Assembly: GCF_008386585.1 (NCBI RefSeq)
Contig: NZ_VUOB01000010.1
Coordinates: forward strand, 62,001-126,000
Length of the DNA stretch: 64,000 bases
Direction of reading: 5' to 3'
Source of the DNA: Solihabitans fulvus
GTDB taxonomy: Bacteria; Actinomycetota; Actinomycetes; Mycobacteriales; Pseudonocardiaceae
Both the position numbers and the translations under genes were made by a program. This document shows, in pieces, positions 55,864 through 64,000 of the stretch; position 1 is the stretch's first letter; every line of letters begins with the position of its first letter. Below the pieces are notes generated by a model. The model was given only the letters and a program-made list of their open reading frames with translations, was not told the origin of the DNA and did not search any database.

Positions 55864-56825
55864 CACTGTTCCTGAAGTGCCGCCCACACTTCGCGATCCC
55901 GTTCCTCGGTCCAGATCCTCGGCCAGTCGATGCCGTCGAGCTCGTCCCAGTACCGCTGCACGTTGAACGGCAGGCAGTGCTCGAAGATCGGCCAGCCGCC
56001 GTAGCGGGGTTCGAGAACCTCGTGCGCGGCAAGGAAAGCCGTCCGCACGGTGCCGCCGCTGTCGTGCGCGGCGCGCACGGTCCTGCGCAGCTCGTCGAGG
56101 AAGTGCCTGCTCTGCTCGATGGCCGCCGACACCTGTTCGCGCCCGCGCGCCACCGCGCCGCGCCCGCCGACCAGCACCTCGGCGTCCAACGCCGTCACGG
56201 TGTCCAATGTGGACGTCGCCCACTCGTCGTGGAACGCGTCCCCGGTGTAGAGCGCGGCCTGCGACTCGACGAGGTCGCCGGCGAACAGGATCCGCTGCTG
56301 CGGCAGCCACGCCACGATGTCGCCTGCAGTGTGGCCCCGGCCGCAGTGCCGCAGCACCAGCTCGCCGCGTGCCGGCCCGAGCTGGATCGTCATGCGGTCG
56401 GAGAAGGTCACCGTCGGCCAGGTCAGGCCGGGGATGGACGCGGGTTCGACGAACAGCCGGGGCATCCGCCCGTACTCGCTGGCCCAGTCGGCCGCGCCGC
56501 GCTCCGCGATCAGCGCTCTGGTCTGCTCGTGCGCGACGATCTGCTCGGCGTCGAACGCGCTCGCACCGAGCGTCCTGACCGCGTGGTAGTGGCTGAGCAC
56601 CAGGTAGCGCACCGGCTTGTCGGTGTGCCGGCGCAGCCGGTCCAGCCAGCCGCGCGCGGCCACCGGGGTGGCCCTCGCCTCGAAGCACACCAGGAAGTCG
56701 TCGGCCTCGATCGCGGCGACGTTGGGGTCGCCCTCGGCGGTCAGCGCGTACACGCCGTCCGCGAGCTCGGTGAAGTCCTCGGTCTTGGCTGCGGTGTCGG
56801 CACTGGACGCGAACGGCTTGGCCAT
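55863..56825 (-). CDS. MBL-fold hydrolase with altered metal motif
   Basis: A 320-residue metallo-beta-lactamase fold protein. The first metal motif, normally HxHxDH, reads LSHYHAVRTLGASAF near residue 95: both first His are kept, but Asp and the last His are replaced by Val and Arg. Later ligands appear in GRGHTAGDIVAW and LFAGDLVES. I recall similar HYHAVR variants among actinobacterial MBL proteins near oxygenases, so this is probably a subfamily trait. ATG 56825; GTG 56834 is an alternative. Its stop overlaps the monooxygenase start, so the products likely act in sequence. Confidence 0.85.
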   Translation of the reverse strand: MAKPFASSADTAAKTEDFTELADGVYALTAEGDPNVAAIEADDFLVCFEARATPVAARGWLDRLRRHTDKPVRYLVLSHYHAVRTLGASAFDAEQIVAHEQTRALIAERGAADWASEYGRMPRLFVEPASIPGLTWPTVTFSDRMTIQLGPARGELVLRHCGRGHTAGDIVAWLPQQRILFAGDLVESQAALYTGDAFHDEWATSTLDTVTALDAEVLVGGRGAVARGREQVSAAIEQSRHFLDELRRTVRAAHDSGGTVRTAFLAAHEVLEPRYGGWPIFEHCLPFNVQRYWDELDGIDWPRIWTEERDREVWAALQEQ

Positions 56826-56859
56826 GGCGTCCACTGTGGCACCCCGGCGACCACACGAC

Positions 56860-57513
56860 CTAGGAAACGCCGGCAAACCCCACCACGAGGGCGTCGAGGG
56901 CGAACCGGAACCGGTCGGCGTGGTCGTCGGCGGCCCCTTCCCGCAGCGCCGCGACCAGCAGCGGGTACCGCTCCCCGTCGAGGTCGGCGAGCCGCGCGGC
57001 CGGGTCGGTGGCGGCGTCCTCGTGCCCCGGCGTGTCGCCGACCTCGGCGAGCACGTGCCCGACGACGAAGGTGGTCACCGTGTTCAGCGCGTGCAGCGCC
57101 TGCCGCACGGTCAGCCCGGCCGCGCGGAGCACCGCGAGCGCGCGCTCGACCGCGTCGAGCCCGGCGGGCTCGAACACCGGGCGGGTCGCCACCAACGGCA
57201 CCACGGCGGGGTGCCGCAGCAGCACCGCGCGGAAGTCGACGGCCAGCGCGCGCAGCCATTCCTGCCACGGCGTGCCCTGGGCCGGGGCCGGCCACTCGAC
57301 CAGCTCAACCACCCGCTCGACCAGGCCGTCGAGCAGCGCGTCCTTGTTCGGCACGTAGTGGTAGAGCGTCATCGCCTCGACGCCGAGCGCGGCCCCGAGC
57401 CGGCGCATGGACAGCTTGGCCAGACCGTCGGCGTCCACCAGCGCGAGCGCGGCGTCGAGCACCTTGGCCCTGGTCAGCCCGACCCTGGGCCGGGTGCTGC
57501 GTCGATCGGTCAC
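56860..57513 (-). CDS. TetR-family transcriptional regulator
   Basis: A 217-residue repressor. The helix-turn-helix is LTRAKVLDAALALVDADGLA then MRRLGAALGVEAMTLYHYVPNK, with a C-terminal ligand domain of the TetR_C_1 (TetR-like) class. GTG 57513 starts the protein; the open frame continues 19 codons upstream without support. It lies 34 bases upstream of the MBL gene in the same direction, so it heads the operon and probably represses it and itself in response to an aromatic substrate. Confidence 0.9.
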   Translation of the reverse strand: MTDRRSTRPRVGLTRAKVLDAALALVDADGLAKLSMRRLGAALGVEAMTLYHYVPNKDALLDGLVERVVELVEWPAPAQGTPWQEWLRALAVDFRAVLLRHPAVVPLVATRPVFEPAGLDAVERALAVLRAAGLTVRQALHALNTVTTFVVGHVLAEVGDTPGHEDAATDPAARLADLDGERYPLLVAALREGAADDHADRFRFALDALVVGFAGVS

Positions 57514-57644
57514 CGCACGGACGTTAGCGCTCCGCGAGGCCACGACCGTCAGCCGGGCCTGTGCCGTCACCTACCTGGAAAGACACCCCGCCCTCCTCAG
57601 GGGGGCGAGACCTTGGCCAGGCTAGTGCCGTAGCAGGCAACGTT

Positions 57645-57680
57645 CGCCCTGTCTGTGTGGTGTGTCCGGCCGACAGGGCG
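57645..57680. repeat. Inverted repeat at the left edge of the IS630 remnant
   Basis: CGCCCTGTC (57645-57653) and GACAGGGCG (57672-57680) form a perfect 9-bp dyad at the beginning of the transposase remnant. It follows GTGCCGTAGCAGGCAACGTT (about 57626-57645), which may be the element's left terminal repeat; I could not find its reverse complement to the right of the remnant. Confidence 0.45.
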
Positions 57681-58294
57681 GCGTTCATCAGACTTGGCAG
57701 GAGGCGAAGAAGGCCCGCGTGGAGCACCTGTATGCGATCGCCGACGGCGAAGTGGTCCCCGATCAGGACGAGCCGCAGGTCATATGGTGCCTGGACGAGT
57801 TCGGGCCGCTGAACCTGATGCCGCATCCGGGCCGGCAATGGGCCGAGCGCGGCGGAAAGCACAAGGACCGCGACCGCGAGCCCCGGCCTCGGATGCGCGC
57901 CACCTACAACCGATACGACGGCGTCCGGCACCTGTTTGCCGCCTACAACCTCATAGACGACAAGCTGTTCGGGCACGTCAAGCCCCGCAAGAAGCGCGTG
58001 CAGTTCCTGGAGTTCTGCCGCTACCTGCGCTCCCTACACCCGGCCGAGACCCGGATAGCGATCGTCTGCGACAACTACAGCCCGCACCTGACCACGAAGA
58101 AGGACACCGAGGTCGGGGACTGGGCCGCTGCGAACAACGTCGAGATCGCCTACACGCCGACCAACAGCTCGTGGCTGAACCGGATCGAGACCCAGTTCAC
58201 CGCGCTGCGCTACTTCGCCCTGGACGGCACCGACCATCCCAGCCACAAGGCCCAGGCCAGCCTCGGCCGGCGAAAGACGGCCGCCTGTGGATGA
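57662..58294 (+). pseudogene. Truncated IS630-family transposase
   Basis: A 210-residue fragment of a DDE transposase. From about residue 15 it reads EAKKARVEHLYAIADGEVVP, then the catalytic Asp in CLDEFGPLNL, the second Asp in IVCDNYSPH, and Glu in TPTNSSWLNRIETQF. The N-terminal HTH region of about 150 residues is missing. The C-terminus departs from the family after TDHPSHKAQASL and ends early, consistent with a frameshift or deletion. No right inverted repeat is seen, so the element is a non-mobile remnant between the TetR operon and choD. Confidence 0.85.
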
Positions 58295-58314
58295 CGCAGC
58301 CGGTTGTGCACAAC

Positions 58315-60069
58315 TCAGCGGGGTTCCCCTGCCTGATCGGTACCCTGCTTCACCTCGACGATCGGCAGTCGCAGCGCGGCCGGCGCGTGCTCCGGCACCG
58401 AGGGCCGGTTCGGCCGAACGGGTTGGATCCGCACGTAGTCGGATCCCTGCGCCGGCCGCCGGTCGGCCTCGTCCTTGTTGGGCCAGAAGGCAAAGGCGCG
58501 CTCGGCCTGCGCCGTGATGGTGAGCGACGGGTTCACCCCGAGGTTCGCGGTCACCGCCGAACCGTCCACAACGGACAGTCCAGGGTAGTTGAAGACCCGG
58601 TGGTACGGGTCGATCACGCCGCTGTCCGCGTCCGCGCCGATCGGGCAGCCGCCGATGAAGTGCGCCGTCAGCGGGATGTCGAAGATCTCGCTCCACGCGC
58701 CGCCCGCGACGCCGCCGATGTGCTCGGCCGCGCGCTCGGACGCCTCCTGGCCAGCCGGGATCCAGCTCGGGTTCGGCTCGCCGTGGCCCTGCTTGGAGGT
58801 CAGCTTCAGCCTGCCGAACAGGCCGCGCTTGGTGAAGGTGGTCAGCGAGTTGTCCAGCGCCTGCATCACCAGCAGGATCACCGTCCGCTCGCTCCAGCGC
58901 CGCACCGACAGGTTCCGCAGCGTGAACAGCGGTCGCCTGACCATCATGGCGAGCAGCTGGCGCAGCCGGGACGTCGGCTCGCCGCCCTTGGTGGACAACG
59001 TCTGGAGCAGCCCCATGGCGTTGCTGCCCTTGCCGTAGCGCACCGGCTCGATGTGCGTCGAGTTGTCCGGGTGGATCGAGGAGGTGATCGCCACGCCGTG
59101 GCTGAAGTCCCGGCTCGGGTCCACCTTCGGGGCCTTCGCGCCGAGGATGGCCTCCGAGTTGGTCCTGGTCAGCTCGCCGAGCCTCGGCGAGAGCCGGGGC
59201 AGCGTGCCCGTGGCGCGCATCCGGTGCAGCAGCTGCTGGGTGCCCCAGGTGCCGGCGGCCAGCACCACCTGGCCCGCGGTGATCACCCTGCGCTGCCGGT
59301 TGGTCCCGATGCGGGCGACCGCGACGCCCCAGGTGCCGTCCGCGCGCTGCCGCAGCTCGGTCACCGTGGTCAGCGGCAGCACCTCGGCGCCGCCGCGCTC
59401 TGCGAGGTACAGGTAGTTCTTGACCAGCGTGTTCTTCGCGCCGACCCGGCAGCCGGACATGCACGCGCCGCACTCGGTGCAGCCCGTCCGTGCCGGCCCG
59501 GCCCCGCCGAAGTACGGGTCCTCGGCCGGCTGGCCCGGCTCGCCGAAGAACACGCCGACCGGCGTCGGGGTGTAGGTGTCCGCGACGCCCATGTCCTGCG
59601 CGACCTGGCGCATCACCACGTCCGCCGGGGTCGTCGTCGGGTTGGTCACCACCCCGAGCATCCGGCTGGCCTGGTCGTAGAACGGGGAGAGCTCGGCCTC
59701 CCAGTCGGTGATGTGCGCCCACTGCCGGTCGGTGAAGAACGGCTTGAGCGGCCGGTACAGCGTGTTCGCGTAGACCAGCGAGCCGCCGCCGACCCCCGCC
59801 CCGGCCAGCACCATCACGTTGCGCAGCAGGTGGATGCGCTGGATCCCGTAGCAGCCGAGCCTCGGCGCCCACAGGTAGCGGCGCAGGTCCCAGGAGGTCT
59901 TGGCGAACTCGTCGTCGGCGAACCGGCGGCCGGCCTCGACCACGGCCACCCGGTAGCCCTTCTCGGTCAGCCGCAGCGCGGCGACGCTGCCGCCGAACCC
60001 GGACCCGACCACCACCACGTCGTAGTCCACCCGGCTCGAACGGTTGTTACTGACGGGTTCGGCAGTCAT
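58315..60069 (-). CDS. choD: GMC-family oxidoreductase, cholesterol-oxidase-like ChoD
   Basis: A 584-residue flavoprotein. The FAD motif GSGFGGSVAALRLTEKG is near residue 22 and GAGVGGGSLVYANTLY near 90. A cysteine cluster CTECGACMSGC (near 205), resembling an iron-sulfur motif, is a feature of the ChoD group. The C-terminal His/Asn catalytic region shows IGGCPIGAD ... NPSLTITAQAERAF. Location next to guaB3-guaB mirrors Rv3409c-Rv3411c. Despite the name, mycobacterial ChoD is not proven to be the main cholesterol oxidase; substrate here is open. ATG 60069; a palindrome lies immediately upstream. Confidence 0.88.
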   Translation of the reverse strand: MTAEPVSNNRSSRVDYDVVVVGSGFGGSVAALRLTEKGYRVAVVEAGRRFADDEFAKTSWDLRRYLWAPRLGCYGIQRIHLLRNVMVLAGAGVGGGSLVYANTLYRPLKPFFTDRQWAHITDWEAELSPFYDQASRMLGVVTNPTTTPADVVMRQVAQDMGVADTYTPTPVGVFFGEPGQPAEDPYFGGAGPARTGCTECGACMSGCRVGAKNTLVKNYLYLAERGGAEVLPLTTVTELRQRADGTWGVAVARIGTNRQRRVITAGQVVLAAGTWGTQQLLHRMRATGTLPRLSPRLGELTRTNSEAILGAKAPKVDPSRDFSHGVAITSSIHPDNSTHIEPVRYGKGSNAMGLLQTLSTKGGEPTSRLRQLLAMMVRRPLFTLRNLSVRRWSERTVILLVMQALDNSLTTFTKRGLFGRLKLTSKQGHGEPNPSWIPAGQEASERAAEHIGGVAGGAWSEIFDIPLTAHFIGGCPIGADADSGVIDPYHRVFNYPGLSVVDGSAVTANLGVNPSLTITAQAERAFAFWPNKDEADRRPAQGSDYVRIQPVRPNRPSVPEHAPAALRLPIVEVKQGTDQAGEPR

Positions 60070-60078
60070 GCAGAGAGG

Positions 60079-60106
60079 CTAGGCGGAACTCGCGGGTTCC
60101 GCCTAG
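60079..60106. promoter_or_regulatory. Perfect palindrome immediately upstream of choD
   Basis: CTAGGCGGAAC-N6-GTTCCGCCTAG is an 11-bp perfect inverted repeat ending nine bases before the choD ATG on the minus strand, with partial extension by CAGAG/CTCTG. It may terminate the guaB-guaB3-GNAT transcript, act as an operator for choD, or both. Confidence 0.6.
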
Positions 60107-60123
60107 ACCTCTGTTTCAGCTAA

Positions 60124-60630
60124 TTACCCGAGGTCGCCGCGCAACACGCCGTAGAGCACGAGGTCCCGGCGCTGCCCGCCGCGCAGCTGCCCGCCGCGCA
60201 GCACGCCCTCGCGGCGGAACCCGGCCCGCTCCAACGCCTTCTGCTCGGCCACGTTGGCCACGTCGGTGGACGCCTCGACCCGGTCGACCTCGGTGCTGGC
60301 GAACAGGTGCTCAACCAGCAGCCGCTGCGCCGCCGAGCCGACACCCCTGCCCCTGGCCGCCGGGCGCAGGTCGATGCCGATGTTCCACGCCGCGCAGGCC
60401 GCCGTCGGCCCGTGCAGCACCGCGATCCAGCCGACGTCGCCGAGCAGCTCGCCCGTCGACGGCGCGATCACCACCAGGAACCCGGCAGGCGGCCGGTACG
60501 GCATCGGTCGGCTGTCCTCGTCGACCTTGAACAGGCCGTCCGCGTCGTCCGCGAGCAGGTCCTCGTCGCCGTCGACCGGTTCGGCCAGCGCGACATCGAG
60601 CCCGCTCGCGGACCGAATGACCGTTCTCAT
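60124..60630 (-). CDS. GNAT-family N-acetyltransferase
   Basis: A 168-residue acetyltransferase, RimJ/RimL-like. The acetyl-CoA site is IDLRPAARGRGVGSAAQRLL (about residue 87), followed by EASTDVANVAEQKALERAGF, typical for GNATs acting on amino groups of proteins or small molecules. ATG 60630 overlaps the guaB3 stop (ATGA), so it is coupled to the guaB operon. Substrate unknown. Confidence 0.88.
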   Translation of the reverse strand: MRTVIRSASGLDVALAEPVDGDEDLLADDADGLFKVDEDSRPMPYRPPAGFLVVIAPSTGELLGDVGWIAVLHGPTAACAAWNIGIDLRPAARGRGVGSAAQRLLVEHLFASTEVDRVEASTDVANVAEQKALERAGFRREGVLRGGQLRGGQRRDLVLYGVLRGDLG

Positions 60631-61760
60631 CCGCGCACCGTCAGGCCGACCTTCTGGAACTCCTTCAGGTCCGAGTACCCGGTCTTGGCCATCGCCCTGC
60701 GCAGCGCGCCGAACAGGTTCGTCACGCCCCTCGGGTCGGCCGCCGGCCCGAACAGCAGGCTGCGCAGGTCGACCTCCTGGTCCACCCCGGCCGACACGTG
60801 GCTGCGCGGCACCGACGGGTGCGCGGCCGCCGCCGTCCAGTACAGGCCCTGGCCCGGCGCCTCGGTCGCTGCGGCGAGCGACTCGCCGAGCATCACCGCG
60901 TCCGCCCCGCACGCGATGGCCTTGGCGATGTCGCCGCTGGTCAGCACCCCGCCGTCGGCCAGCACGTGCACGTAGCGCCCGCCGGTCTCGTCCAGGTAGT
61001 CCCGGCGCGCGGCCGCCGCGTCGGCGATCGCGGTCGCCATCGGCACGCCGATGCCGAGCACGGCGTCGGTGCTGGTGACGCCAGGGGTGTAGCCGTAGCC
61101 GACGATCACACCAGCCGCGCCGGTGCGCATCAGGTGCATCGCGGTGCGGTAGTCGCCGACCCCTCCCGCGATCACCGGCACGTCGAGGTCTGCGATGAAC
61201 TGCTTGAGGTTCAGCGGCTCACCGTCGCGGGAGACGTGCTCCGCGGAGATGATCGTGCCCTGGAGCACCAGGATCTCCACCCCGGCGGCGAGCAGGTCGG
61301 GGGTCAGCTCGGCGGCGTGCTGCGGGCTGACCCGCACCGCGACCGTCACGCCGGACTCCCTGATCTGCTTGATCGCCTCGGAGATCAGGTCCACCCGGAT
61401 GGGAGCGGCGTGCAGCTCCTGGAGTACGCGAACCGCCGCGGTGGGATCCTCGGCGTCCTCCATCGCGCGGACCAGCCGGAACAGCGCCTCGTCCACGTCA
61501 GCGTGCCGCGCCCACAGGCCCTCGGCGTTGAGCACGCCCAGCCCGCCGAGCTCGCCGACCGCCACGGCGGTGCCCGGCGACACGATCGCGTCGGTGGGGT
61601 GGGTGACCAGCGGGATCTCGAAGCGGTACGCGTCGATCTGCCACGCCGTCGACACGTCCTTCGACGACCTGGTCCGCCGGGACGGGATGATCTCCACGTC
61701 GTCCAGCTCGTAGGCCCGCCTCGCGGTCCGACCCATGCCGATCTCGACCAGGTCCCGCAC
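60627..61760 (-). CDS. guaB3: GuaB3 family IMP dehydrogenase-related protein
   Basis: A 377-residue TIM-barrel protein without CBS domains, matching Rv3410c in length and position. The phosphate-binding phrase [20 protein letters not shown] is conserved. The loop that in IMPDH holds the catalytic Cys (GPGSICTTR) reads GYGYTPGVTSTD here, with no Cys. A cyanobacterial GuaB3 has been reported as a GMP reductase; whether actinobacterial members without the Cys are active is unclear to me. Likely follows guaB in one transcript (38-base gap) and overlaps the GNAT gene. Confidence 0.9.
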   Translation of the reverse strand: MRDLVEIGMGRTARRAYELDDVEIIPSRRTRSSKDVSTAWQIDAYRFEIPLVTHPTDAIVSPGTAVAVGELGGLGVLNAEGLWARHADVDEALFRLVRAMEDAEDPTAAVRVLQELHAAPIRVDLISEAIKQIRESGVTVAVRVSPQHAAELTPDLLAAGVEILVLQGTIISAEHVSRDGEPLNLKQFIADLDVPVIAGGVGDYRTAMHLMRTGAAGVIVGYGYTPGVTSTDAVLGIGVPMATAIADAAAARRDYLDETGGRYVHVLADGGVLTSGDIAKAIACGADAVMLGESLAAATEAPGQGLYWTAAAAHPSVPRSHVSAGVDQEVDLRSLLFGPAADPRGVTNLFGALRRAMAKTGYSDLKEFQKVGLTVRG

Positions 61761-61798
61761 GTTGTTCCTTTCGTCGAACAGGGTTGAAGGGACCCGAA

Positions 61799-63824
<2,026 letters not shown>

Positions 63825-64000
63825 CACCCGTTCCGGGGTCCATCCACTACCGGACTGCGCCGTCTCTACCCGCTCCGCCGCCTGTCGAGTCTCCGCGAAG
63901 GTTTCCCGACAGCCGGCTTTCGAGGGTGTCAGCTCGCGTTGTGCGGACGACTCGCCTGCCGCCTACTTGGAGCCGGTCGAGCCCGCCGGTGCGGTGCCGG
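63825..64000. other. Right-edge sequence without a supported gene
   Basis: The final 176 bases contain no convincing coding frame, hairpin or promoter. A frame near the edge could be the start of a gene outside the window. Confidence 0.4.

Noticed and set aside
60079..60106. KstR-type cholesterol-regulon operator
   Set aside because: The dyad has AAC-N6-GTT, while the KstR motif as I know it has AAC-N2-GTT, so the match is not supported.

Overview
The window is chromosomal DNA from a high-G+C actinobacterium. Nearly every gene has a strong third-position G/C bias, GTG and TTG starts are frequent, and most operon junctions are ATGA or GTGA overlaps. The gene order resembles mycobacteria in two blocks, from memory of the M. 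tuberculosis map: chorismate mutase - pcrA/uvrD1 - M23 peptidase - sucC - sucD - 34 kDa antigen - perM - purN - purH (Rv0948-Rv0957 type), and guaA ... choD - guaB3 - guaB - DUF5319 (Rv3396-Rv3412 type). The SsgA-like protein, several PASTA-less membrane Ser/Thr kinases and the absence of mycobacterial lipid genes point to a sporulating or filamentous relative, most likely Pseudonocardiales (Amycolatopsis/Saccharothrix-like). That placement is an inference.

Layout. 0-5 kb: DMT transporter, folD-DUF3017 operon, and a GntR(YtrA)-ABC exporter operon behind a palindromic operator. 5-9 kb: two divergent unusual regulators, a LuxR-HTH/SARP(BTAD) double DNA-binding protein and an XRE-HTH/NACHT/multi-TM NTPase. 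8.7-16.5 kb: the SOS mutasome (imuA', imuB, a small linked protein, dnaE2) under a perfect LexA box, interrupted by an opposite-strand membrane gene and a block of three tandem-repeat arrays. 16.7-25.6 kb: purine (purN-purH) and TCA (sucC-sucD) genes with perM and the 34 kDa antigen homologue, plus an isobutyryl-CoA mutase small subunit. 25.7-33.4 kb: membrane protein, lipase, M23 peptidase, PcrA helicase, and a Phe/Tyr leader peptide with an intrinsic terminator ahead of a chorismate mutase, which is a candidate ribosome-mediated attenuator.

33.5-41.4 kb: class II HDAC-like amidohydrolase, PIG-L deacetylase, two anchored extracytoplasmic proteins and two Ser/Thr kinases. 41.4-47.6 kb: divergent LysR/EamA pair, SsgA-like protein, and a divergent PspC histidine kinase/response regulator versus PspC/LiaF-like membrane operon (envelope stress). 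47.7-54.2 kb: guaA, aldehyde dehydrogenase, Tat-lipoprotein berberine-bridge-type oxidase and a third Ser/Thr kinase. 54.2-58.3 kb: TetR-MBL-FAD monooxygenase operon with a partial 3' duplication, then a decayed IS630 element. 58.3-63.8 kb: choD and the guaB-guaB3-GNAT operon, with DUF5319 divergent.

The observations I rate highest are the Phe/Tyr attenuator, the XRE-NACHT-membrane protein, the split SOS mutasome, the shared extracytoplasmic domain of kinases and neighbouring proteins, and a GuaB3 that seems to lack the IMPDH catalytic cysteine. No tRNA, rRNA or CRISPR array was seen. All family names come from motif recognition by eye; no search was run.
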